A DNA stretch of 10,593 bases from Minisyncoccota bacterium. Its GTDB lineage: Bacteria > Patescibacteriota > Minisyncoccia > Phycocordibacterales > UBA9973. Positions 1-6,028 of this stretch are shown piece by piece. The notes beneath the pieces are model-generated. The model was not told the DNA's origin and did not search any database. It was given only the letters and a program-made list of their open reading frames with translations. Where the stretch lies: positions 1-10,593 of the forward strand of contig JAGOOL010000021.1 of NCBI GenBank assembly GCA_017992485.1. Reading direction: 5' to 3'. Position numbers and translations under genes: made by a program. Within the stretch, counting starts at the first letter, position 1. Each line of letters opens with the position of its first letter.

Positions 1-2
1 AA

Positions 3-167
3 AAATACTTGGCTGCAAATGGTTACCTTAAAGAAAAATATGTAACTGGTGAATTTGGGCCTATAACAAAACAGGCAGTAAAGGATTTTCAAGTTGCAAA
101 CAATATCACTCCCGCAACAGGTTTTGTCGGTGATGTGACCCGCGAAAAAATTAATTCTGGCAACTAA
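3..167 (+). CDS. Peptidoglycan-binding domain protein, C-terminal fragment (5' end outside window)
   Basis: This is the last 54 codons of a gene that begins upstream of the window, in frame from position 3 to a TAA at 165-167. The fragment reads like a PG_binding_1 (PF01471) repeat: a short helix ending in an NGYL stretch, then G-EFGP-T-AV-FQ, then P-TGFVGD-T, ending in REKIN. Those glycine, phenylalanine-glutamine and TG-VG-T positions are the family hallmarks. In this family the three-helix module binds cell-wall peptidoglycan and is usually attached to a secreted hydrolase, a transpeptidase, or other surface domains. Which of these lies upstream cannot be seen. The neighbouring RodA-like gene fits a cell-wall context. 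Confidence 0.8.
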   Translation, partial: KYLAANGYLKEKYVTGEFGPITKQAVKDFQVANNITPATGFVGDVTREKINSGN

Positions 168-186
168 TACGCCGATAGCTTATACT
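157..186 (+). promoter_or_regulatory. Candidate sigma-70-type promoter for the 197-976 gene
   Basis: A TATACT -10 box lies at 181-186 with CTGGCA (4 of 6 matches to the -35 consensus) at 157-162, spacing 18. The -10 box ends ten bases before the ATG at 197, so the expected transcript would have little or no 5' leader. The -35 overlaps the end of the upstream gene. Confidence 0.4.
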
Positions 187-196
187 GTAGCTACTT

Positions 197-976
197 ATGA
201 CTTGGTCCGGAAAACGAAAGCTTTATTATGGCGGTATTGCCTGCATTGCAATTGCGCTTTTTCTCTTCATCAATATCTACCCAAAGCTCACCAAAGACCC
301 AACCTGCTCTGATGGTAAGCGAAATGGGGCGGAGGTCGGAACAGACTGCGGCGGCGGTTGTGCACGAATCTGTGCGGCTGAGGCCGTGCCACTCGTTGTG
401 AAGTGGTCACGATCATTCAAAGTGAGTGAGGGTTTCTACAATGCATTTGCGTATATCGAAAATCAAAACCTCCAGGCGGCCGCACGGGTTATTTACTATG
501 AATTTACATTCTACGATGCCGACAATATTTTCATTTCTTCACGAAAGGGAACCGCGTACGTTCCGGCGAATGGCCGATTTGGTATCTTTGAACCTGCAAT
601 TGCAACCGGCAATCGTATCCCCAAAAACACAACATTTAAATTTGCGAGCACTCCGGAGTGGCTCAAAGTAACCGAAGACGAATCAAAACAAATTATTTTT
701 GCCCAAGCTGGAGTACCAAGTAATTTGGAAATTGCCCCTAGGCTTTCTGTCGTTATTGAAAACCCAACAATCTCGCAAGTTAGAAATATCGACGTTTTTG
801 CGATCATCTATGACGCTGACGACAATGCACTCGCAGTGAGTAAAACAATCGTTGATGGCCTAGTCGCTAATAGTAAGAAAAACCTGACATTCACATGGCG
901 TGAACCGTTTGCGGGTGAACCAAGGCGTATTGAGGTAATTAGTCAGATAAATGTCTTTGCCAATCGGCAAGAATAG
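197..976 (+). CDS. Single-pass membrane protein with four-cysteine motif and two FxLYD-like beta domains
   Basis: I do not recognise a named function. The 259-residue product has a short basic N-terminus, one membrane helix (about residues 9-28), and then an exterior part. Right after the helix come C37, C51, C55 and C59 in a C-SDGKRNGAEVGTD-C-GGG-C-x3-C pattern. This resembles the C-DG-NG-E-DCGG-C cysteine motifs seen in various secreted bacterial proteins, and probably forms disulfides or a small knot. Two similar segments follow (about 80-135 and 180-238), each with an IEN stretch, a hydrophobic strand and FYDADN or IYDADDN. They look like tandem FxLYD-type immunoglobulin-like domains. No Shine-Dalgarno sequence precedes the start. 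The stop lies 4 bases before the preferred rodA start, so co-transcription is likely and a role in the envelope is inferred. Confidence 0.8.
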   Translation: MTWSGKRKLYYGGIACIAIALFLFINIYPKLTKDPTCSDGKRNGAEVGTDCGGGCARICAAEAVPLVVKWSRSFKVSEGFYNAFAYIENQNLQAAARVIYYEFTFYDADNIFISSRKGTAYVPANGRFGIFEPAIATGNRIPKNTTFKFASTPEWLKVTEDESKQIIFAQAGVPSNLEIAPRLSVVIENPTISQVRNIDVFAIIYDADDNALAVSKTIVDGLVANSKKNLTFTWREPFAGEPRRIEVISQINVFANRQE

Positions 977-980
977 CAGC

Positions 981-2105
981 ATGGGTTCATCTTCCACTCA
1001 AAAAATGGACTGGCTGATCGTTTTTGCTGTCGTGCCGATCATTGCCGCCGGTCTCATTACGATGAAATCATTTACCGGCAGCGAGGCCGGTTTTTTTGGC
1101 CGTCAGATCATTTGGGTTATTGTTTCCTTCATCGCATTTTTTGTCGCATCACGCATTGATGTGCGCTTCCTCAAGCGGAGCAATATCGCGCTTGGTATCT
1201 ATGCAATAGCGGTGCTGTTCCTTGTCGCTGTTCTCATAGGGGGCAATGTCGTCAACGGTGCAAAATCATGGTTTTCATTTGGGGCTTTTTCTTTTCAACC
1301 TTCAGACGTCGTCAAAATTGCTCTCATTATGCTTTTGGCAAAATACTATTCTCGGCGACATGTCGAAATTAGACACGTCAAACACGTTATTATTTCAGGA
1401 TTATATGCTCTTGTGCCGCTCTTTCTCATTTTCCTTGAGCCGGACTTTGGCTCGGCAATTATCATCTTTATGATTTGGCTCGGCATGACCCTCGTTTCCG
1501 GTATTTCAAAAAAGCATCTCGGTGTGGTTTTCCTCATGATGCTGACAGCCTTCGGCGGGCTTTGGTTTTTTGTTTTTAAGCCGTATCAAAAGGAGCGTAT
1601 CGTTAATTTCCTCAATCCGTATTACGACATTCGTGGCTCAGGGTACAATGCGTACCAATCGCGTATTGCTGTTGGTTCTGGTGGTTTACTCGGCAAGGGT
1701 GTCGGCTTCGGCACACAGTCTCGTTTGCAGTATTTGCCGGAATATCAGACAGACTTTATCTTTGCGGCCTTTACCGAAGAGTGGGGATTCATTGGTGCCA
1801 TGTTCTTACTCATTCTCTATGGGCTGCTTATCTCGCGTATTATTAAGGCCGCGTTTCTCGGCGCTACGAATTTTGAAACACTGTTTGCCACTGGCCTCAC
1901 GATCATGCTTTTGTCGCATATCCTGATTAATGTCGGTATGAATATTGGTATTATGCCTGTGACCGGTATTACGCTGCCATTTATGAGTTACGGTGGTTCG
2001 CATTTATTGGTAGAATTTATTGCACTCGGACTTTTGATGGGTATGCGACGGTATTCACGCGCTGCACACCGCGAAGATATGGGTAAAGAATTTATTGGTA
2101 TATAG
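981..2105 (+). CDS. rodA: RodA-type SEDS peptidoglycan glycosyltransferase
   Basis: SEDS enzymes (FtsW/RodA/SpoVE) polymerise lipid II into glycan strands on the outer face of the membrane. The 374-residue product is polytopic and full length for the family. Visible hallmarks are GAKSWF and F-FQPSD-VKIA (about 93-113), the EPDFGSA stretch (153-159), and GSGYNAYQSRIAVGSGGLLG (219-238). The loop Q-TDFIFA-TEEWGFIG (256-272) contains D258, matching the catalytic Asp of RodA. GIMPVTGITLPFMSYGGS lies at 323-340. The long loop reads more like RodA (elongation) than FtsW (division). An in-frame ATG at 951 would overlap the upstream gene by 26 bases, and another lies at 1005. I chose 981 because it falls just after the upstream stop. 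No class B penicillin-binding partner is in the window. Confidence 0.93.
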   Translation: MGSSSTQKMDWLIVFAVVPIIAAGLITMKSFTGSEAGFFGRQIIWVIVSFIAFFVASRIDVRFLKRSNIALGIYAIAVLFLVAVLIGGNVVNGAKSWFSFGAFSFQPSDVVKIALIMLLAKYYSRRHVEIRHVKHVIISGLYALVPLFLIFLEPDFGSAIIIFMIWLGMTLVSGISKKHLGVVFLMMLTAFGGLWFFVFKPYQKERIVNFLNPYYDIRGSGYNAYQSRIAVGSGGLLGKGVGFGTQSRLQYLPEYQTDFIFAAFTEEWGFIGAMFLLILYGLLISRIIKAAFLGATNFETLFATGLTIMLLSHILINVGMNIGIMPVTGITLPFMSYGGSHLLVEFIALGLLMGMRRYSRAAHREDMGKEFIGI

Positions 2106-2112
2106 TTTAATT

Positions 2113-2655
2113 ATGATATTCACATTCCTCCACAGTTTGATTTACAGAAGCGACATAATCGACAACCTTGTTTATTTTTTAGCAGTTACGCTGCCATATA
2201 TTCTCTTTGCATTTGCTTTCTTGCTCATGCTTTGCGTCCCAACCAGAAACGATACTGGGCCATGGATAAAAAGTTTACCTCGCCGCGCACTCAAGTGTGT
2301 TCACGGTATCTTTACTGTCGGAATTGCGTACGGTATCACTGCGATTCTCAAATATACACTCCATATCCCGCGTCCATTTATTGGTTTTCCAGACATTAAG
2401 CCACTCTTTCTCGAAACTGGTGGTTCGTTTCCGTCTGGTCACGCAACAGCGTTTGCTGCGCTTGCTACCGTCGTTTATTTTCACAATCGCAAAGCTGGTG
2501 TCTTCTTTTGGATTGCAGCAATCCTCATTGCTATCTCGCGCGTAATCGCTGGTGTTCACTATCCGATTGATATTGCCGGAGGTCTCTTGATTGGCGGACT
2601 CGTCGGGCTTGGTATGAATAAATTGTGGCGAGTGCTCTCAAAGTTGACTGCATAA
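2113..2655 (+). CDS. PAP2-family membrane phosphatase, possibly undecaprenyl-diphosphate phosphatase
   Basis: The 180-residue product is a polytopic membrane protein with the complete PAP2 signature. Motif 1 is K80-x6-R87-P88, motif 2 is P107-S108-G109-H110, and motif 3 is S142-R143-x5-H149-x3-D153, so the nucleophile and acid/base histidines are present. The family removes phosphate from lipid phosphates. Bacterial members such as BcrC and PgpB regenerate undecaprenyl phosphate, the carrier for cell-wall precursors. Position seven bases after the RodA-like gene makes a role in recycling that carrier plausible, though substrate cannot be read from sequence. A TTG at 2095 would give six more residues and overlap rodA. 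ATG 2113 is preferred, but neither has a Shine-Dalgarno sequence. Confidence 0.9.
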   Translation: MIFTFLHSLIYRSDIIDNLVYFLAVTLPYILFAFAFLLMLCVPTRNDTGPWIKSLPRRALKCVHGIFTVGIAYGITAILKYTLHIPRPFIGFPDIKPLFLETGGSFPSGHATAFAALATVVYFHNRKAGVFFWIAAILIAISRVIAGVHYPIDIAGGLLIGGLVGLGMNKLWRVLSKLTA

Positions 2656-2694
2656 ATTTGTTGACAAAAGTTAAAAAAGCGTTATTTTTCAAGC

Positions 2695-2723
2695 TTGCTT
2701 TTTGGTCAAAAAACCCGTACAAT
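2695..2723 (+). promoter_or_regulatory. Candidate promoter for secDF
   Basis: TTGCTT at 2695-2700 and TACAAT at 2718-2723 are separated by 17 bases, a good housekeeping-type arrangement. The -10 box ends nine bases before the secD ATG at 2733, so the mRNA would be leaderless or nearly so. A second possible promoter upstream has a perfect TTGACA at 2661-2666 with TATTTT at 2683-2688 (spacing 16). It would give a leader of about 35-40 bases. Confidence 0.55.
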
Positions 2724-2732
2724 CCACACATT

Positions 2733-4133
2733 ATGTGGAAAAAAAGATTGGTAGCATTGCTTATTTTACTAGCTGGCCTCGGTGTCGCTTATTTCGTTTA
2801 TAAATCAGAAACGCGCTTTTCGACTGCAACAACACAGTCTGAAACAACAGATGGAACTGCTGTTGAAACACCTGCAGCGACAGGTATTGCCGCTAAATAT
2901 CCATTTCGTCTCGGTCTTGATCTTTCGGGTGGCTCACATCTTGTCTACGACGCAGATGTTTCAAAAATCGCTTCGTCTGAAATTGCAGACTCAATGACCG
3001 CGCTTCGCGATGTTATCGAACGTCGTATCAATGTCCTCGGTGTTTCAGAACCTGTCATCCATATCGAAGATGGCGCCAACGGCGAACATCGTCTCGTTGT
3101 CGATTTGCCTGGTGTTACTGATATCAAAAAAGCTACAGAAACTATCGGAGAAACTCCGGTACTCGAATTTAAAACAGAAAATCCAAATCCACCAAAGGAG
3201 ACACCGGTTACCGTCGGACCAGACGGCAACGTTGTTGTTGAAGGCGATCCATTCAAAGATAGATATGTTACGACTGAGCTCACTGGTCGCTATCTCCAGA
3301 AGTCATCACTTGAATTCAATCAGCAGACCCGACAGGCAACTGTTGTTCTTCAATTCAACGATGAAGGTGCAAAATTGTTCGAAACAATGACAAAAGCAAA
3401 TGTCGGCAAGACTATTGCAATCTACCTCGATGGTTCACTTATCTCAGCTCCATCTGTGAATCAGGGAATTTCCGGTGGTCGTGCAGAAATCACAGGAAAC
3501 TTTACACCAAACGAAGCAAAACTTCTCGTTGGTCGTTTGAACTCCGGTGCGCTTCCAGTACCGATTACGCTCGTTTCAACGCAGACAATCGGACCAACTC
3601 TCGGTGAAAAAGCGGTTCACGCCGGCGCAATGGCTGCCCTCTATGGCTTCCTCGTTGTCGCGATCTTCCTTATCCTTTGGTACCGTTTGCCGGGGATCAT
3701 TGCTGTTATTTCACTCGCACTCTACACAGCAATTATGCTTGCCCTCTTCAAGTTGATTCCGGTCACGCTCACTGCGGCTGGTATTGCCGGCTTCATTATT
3801 TCGATTGGTGTTGCAGTTGATGCCAACGTCCTCATCTTCGAACGAATGAAAGAAGAACTCAAAAATGGCCGCACACTCAGTGATGCAATTGAGGCTGGTT
3901 TCGATCGCGCATGGACATCTATTCGCGACTCGAACACTTCAAGTATCATCACAGCGCTCATCCTCTTCTGGTTTGGTACATCACTCATCAAGGGCTTTGC
4001 GCTCGTATTCGGACTTGGCGTCATCATTTCGCTTTTCTCTGCTATTACTGTCACTCGCGTTTTCCTTCGTTCAATTCCTGTCGGCAATGGTCGTGTTGCT
4101 CGATTCTTATTCTCATCAGGTTTGTCTAAGTAA
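2733..4133 (+). CDS. secD: Protein translocase subunit SecD
   Basis: SecD and SecF form an RND-family membrane complex that uses the proton gradient to help pull secreted proteins from the SecYEG channel. The 466-residue product has a first membrane helix (about 5-23), then the LGLDLSGGSHLVYDAD motif (60-74) opening the exterior P1 region. The RLNSGALPVPI stretch (268-278) and TIGPTLGE (285-292) lead into five C-terminal helices. GVAVDANVLIFERMKEEL (359-376) carries D363, at the conserved helix-4 Asp used in proton coupling. DSNTSSIITALILFWFGTS follows at 399-417. The acidic, low-complexity insert at 28-52 looks like a linker. The exterior part is short, as in bacteria with SecD and SecF as separate proteins. 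An in-frame upstream start at 2625 would overlap the PAP2 gene and run through the promoter, so ATG 2733 is used. Confidence 0.96.
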   Translation: MWKKRLVALLILLAGLGVAYFVYKSETRFSTATTQSETTDGTAVETPAATGIAAKYPFRLGLDLSGGSHLVYDADVSKIASSEIADSMTALRDVIERRINVLGVSEPVIHIEDGANGEHRLVVDLPGVTDIKKATETIGETPVLEFKTENPNPPKETPVTVGPDGNVVVEGDPFKDRYVTTELTGRYLQKSSLEFNQQTRQATVVLQFNDEGAKLFETMTKANVGKTIAIYLDGSLISAPSVNQGISGGRAEITGNFTPNEAKLLVGRLNSGALPVPITLVSTQTIGPTLGEKAVHAGAMAALYGFLVVAIFLILWYRLPGIIAVISLALYTAIMLALFKLIPVTLTAAGIAGFIISIGVAVDANVLIFERMKEELKNGRTLSDAIEAGFDRAWTSIRDSNTSSIITALILFWFGTSLIKGFALVFGLGVIISLFSAITVTRVFLRSIPVGNGRVARFLFSSGLSK

Positions 4134-4141
4134 TTACATAT

Positions 4142-5044
4142 ATGTTTATCATCAAATATAGAAAAATATTCATCGCCGTTTCAGTTGTCCTCTTGGCGGC
4201 TTCGATTGCACTCATTGCTGCGTATGGACTTAACTTTGGTATCGAGTTTAAGGGAGGATCACAGACTGAAATTGGTTACTCAGTAGTTCGACCAGATGCT
4301 GAAATCGTTAGTGCTGCAATCGCCAAGCTTTCGTACGGCGAAGTATTGATCCAGCCGGTTGGCGAAACTGATTACTCAATCAAGACTCGCGACCTTACGG
4401 AGCCAGAACACCAGGCACTTCTCGCTGCTGTTTCCGTCGACGGGAAATATCCAAGTACAGAAAAGAGCTACACTTCGATTGGTCCATCGATCGGTAAAGA
4501 GTTGAAACAAAAAGCTATCACAGCGATCATTCTCGTTATGGCTGCAATCATTCTCTTTATCGCTTACGCATTCCGCAAAGTCTCTCGACCAGTTTCATCT
4601 TGGAAGTATGGCTTGATTGCAGTCGTAACACTTATTCACGACATTGCTATTCCTGTTGGTGCGTTCGCGCTCTTGTCTCACTCAAGTGGCATGGAAATCG
4701 ACACGCTCTTTATCGTCGCGCTCCTCACTGTTCTCGGTCTATCTGTTTCTGATACGATTGTGGTCTTCGACCGAATCCGTGAAAATATCCGCCAGGGCTC
4801 TGGTGACTTTGCTGAAACTGTCGGACGCTCACTTTCGCAGACGTTCACTCGTTCAATCAACACATCACTCACTGTTATTCTCGTATTGCTAGCACTCTTC
4901 TTCTTTGGTCCGGAAAGTACAAAGACATTTGCACTCGTGCTTACTGTCGGTCTTTTCTTTGGTACATACTCATCGATCTTCTTGGCGAGTCCACTGCTCG
5001 TTACTGTAGAAAAATTGCAGAAGGGAAATAAGAAAAAGAAGTAA
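4142..5044 (+). CDS. secF: Protein translocase subunit SecF
   Basis: Partner of SecD, starting eight bases after its stop and clearly in the same operon. The 300-residue product has helix 1 (about 8-28), the NFGIEFKGGSQTEI motif (31-44), a small exterior domain, and five further helices from about 125. The helix-3/4 region holds VTLIHDIAIPVGAFALL (162-178) and GLSVSDTIVVFDRIREN (199-215). The last part has RSINTSLTVILVLLALFFFG (237-256). The usual family sequence in the second block is SVND or SIND. Here Ser203 replaces the Asn, while D204 and D210 are kept. The C-terminus is a basic lysine tail on the cytoplasmic side. The gene ends 46 bases before a strong terminator. Confidence 0.96.
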   Translation: MFIIKYRKIFIAVSVVLLAASIALIAAYGLNFGIEFKGGSQTEIGYSVVRPDAEIVSAAIAKLSYGEVLIQPVGETDYSIKTRDLTEPEHQALLAAVSVDGKYPSTEKSYTSIGPSIGKELKQKAITAIILVMAAIILFIAYAFRKVSRPVSSWKYGLIAVVTLIHDIAIPVGAFALLSHSSGMEIDTLFIVALLTVLGLSVSDTIVVFDRIRENIRQGSGDFAETVGRSLSQTFTRSINTSLTVILVLLALFFFGPESTKTFALVLTVGLFFGTYSSIFLASPLLVTVEKLQKGNKKKK

Positions 5045-5090
5045 TCTGCGAAATCCAGTAATTGTTACAATATAACTTTATTCTGTAAAT

Positions 5091-5122
5091 AAAAACCGCC
5101 CATCGAAAGATGAGCGTTTTTT
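5091..5122. terminator. Intrinsic, probably bidirectional terminator after secF
   Basis: An eight-position stem with one C/A mismatch (CGCCCATC at 5097-5104 with GATGAGCG at 5109-5116) closes a GAAA tetraloop. Six T follow at 5117-5122. Five A at 5091-5095 precede the stem, giving a T-tract on the opposite strand. It can therefore end secF transcripts and also those of the convergent minus-strand ORF, whose stop is 17 bases away. Confidence 0.92.
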
Positions 5123-5138
5123 GTTAGGGTTAAAAATA

Positions 5139-5330
5139 TCAGCTTGATTTTTGAAGTATTTTATAAATACAGAACCCTGCACCGATTATTCCAACAATAA
5201 GGACGGACGCCCCAATCATTGAGTTTTTTACTGCAAATGCATACCCGCCACCCAAAATGGCAAGGAGAAAGAGGATAATAAAACCCGGTAGAAGAGGTGA
5301 GACCTTTGGACTGGTCGAATGAATTGTCAT
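5139..5330 (-). CDS. Small two-helix membrane protein, hypothetical
   Basis: This 63-residue ORF is not recognised. It is made almost entirely of a short polar N-terminus with several Ser/Pro and two hydrophobic segments (about 14-34 and 38-58). These are rich in Gly, Ala, Ile and Leu, with a short KNSM turn between them, and the tail is basic. This is the pattern of a real two-pass hairpin membrane protein rather than a shadow frame. It is the only feature on the minus strand and the only gene here ending in TGA. It sits between a bidirectional terminator at its 3' side and the lemA promoter region at its 5' side, which is sensible placement. No convincing promoter or ribosome binding site was found for it. 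A 391-base stretch (5045-5435) would otherwise be gene-free. Confidence 0.5.
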   Translation of the reverse strand: MTIHSTSPKVSPLLPGFIILFLLAILGGGYAFAVKNSMIGASVLIVGIIGAGFCIYKILQKSS

Positions 5331-5383
5331 ACTGTGTGTGATTTAGATTGTTTAATTGGTAGATGAGCTTTCCTTCCAAAATA

Positions 5384-5392
5384 TGATATAAT
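5384..5392 (+). promoter_or_regulatory. Extended -10 promoter for lemA
   Basis: TGATATAAT at 5384-5392 is a perfect extended -10 (TGN plus TATAAT). No good -35 lies at the normal distance, which extended -10 promoters can tolerate. Transcription would start near 5399, giving a leader of about 36 bases without a Shine-Dalgarno sequence before the ATG at 5436. It is the likely promoter for lemA and the DUF2207 gene. Confidence 0.7.
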
Positions 5393-5435
5393 AGCAGTAC
5401 TGTCAATCAGTTTATTAAGATTAATTTACGCAATT

Positions 5436-6014
5436 ATGTCAACACTCACTATTATTCTCATCATTGTTGCCCTCGTTATTCTTTGGGCTATTGTTTCTTA
5501 CAACGCGCTTATTCGCCTCGTCACACAGGCAAAAGAAGCCTGGGCGGACATCGAAGTTCAGCTCAAGCGCCGTTATGACCTTATTCCAAATCTTGTTGCT
5601 ACTGTTAAGGGTTACGCTACTCACGAGTCTACGGCTTTTGAAAAAGTAACTGCTGCCCGTACTGCGGCAATGACAGCTGGTAACAACGGCACAGCTGCCG
5701 GCCCAACTGCGGCTATGGCTGGTGCTGAAAATATGCTCACTGGTGCTCTCAAGTCTGTTTTTGCAATCGCCGAAGCATATCCAGACCTCAAAGCAAATAC
5801 AAACTTCCTCGAACTTCAGCGCGAACTTTCTGATACAGAAAATAAGATTCAAGCTGCTCGTCGTTTCTACAACGGTACAGTTCGTGATCTCAATATCAAG
5901 GTTCAGTCATTCCCAGGCAATATCATTGCTGGTGTCTTCAAGTTCGCTAAAATGGATTTCTTCGATCTTGCTGATGACGACGCTGCGCAGAAGCCGGTTG
6001 AAGTTAAGTTCTAG
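5436..6014 (+). CDS. lemA: LemA family protein
   Basis: LemA proteins are widespread membrane-anchored helical proteins whose molecular role is unclear. The 192-residue product has one N-terminal membrane helix (about 4-22), then a long helical domain. Family hallmarks are clear: SYNALIRL (21-28), AWADIEVQLKRRYDLIPNLV (35-54), TVKGYATHE (56-64), AYPDLKANTNFLELQREL (114-131), and TENKIQAARRFYNGTVRDLN (134-153). An Ala/Gly/Thr-rich stretch at 77-100 probably forms a flexible loop between helices. Length is normal for the family. The DUF2207 gene starts 15 bases downstream and htpX lies in the same block, an association often seen for LemA. It is inferred to take part in envelope or membrane-protein upkeep. 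Confidence 0.95.
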   Translation: MSTLTIILIIVALVILWAIVSYNALIRLVTQAKEAWADIEVQLKRRYDLIPNLVATVKGYATHESTAFEKVTAARTAAMTAGNNGTAAGPTAAMAGAENMLTGALKSVFAIAEAYPDLKANTNFLELQRELSDTENKIQAARRFYNGTVRDLNIKVQSFPGNIIAGVFKFAKMDFFDLADDDAAQKPVEVKF

Positions 6015-6028
6015 CCGCATTACCTACG

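Noticed and set aside
951..980. Upstream ATG at 951 as the rodA start
   Set aside because: It would overlap the preceding gene by 26 bases, adds a polar stretch not typical of the family, and the nearest purine-rich GAGG (932-935) is 15 bases away. It is kept only as an alternative.
2674..2703. AAAAAGC / GCTTTTT inverted pair between the PAP2 gene and secD as a terminator
   Set aside because: The stem is mostly A-T with a 16-base loop, and it overlaps the candidate -35 box. Too weak to call.
2625..2732. In-frame upstream start for SecD at 2625
   Set aside because: The extra 36 residues overlap the PAP2 gene and run through the promoter region. The membrane helix of SecD begins right after ATG 2733.
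3722..4087. Minus-strand ORF of 121 codons opposite secD
   Set aside because: Shadow of the conserved SecD C-terminal helices with no features of its own.
5161..5406. Alternative 81-codon minus-strand ORF overlapping the 63-codon one
   Set aside because: Its sequence is mixed and without membrane pattern or recognisable domain, and it spans the lemA promoter. The other frame has two clear helices.
5439..5852. 137-codon minus-strand ORF opposite lemA
   Set aside because: The plus strand has an unmistakable LemA reading frame. The antisense product is rich in Cys, Ser and Asn without domain features.
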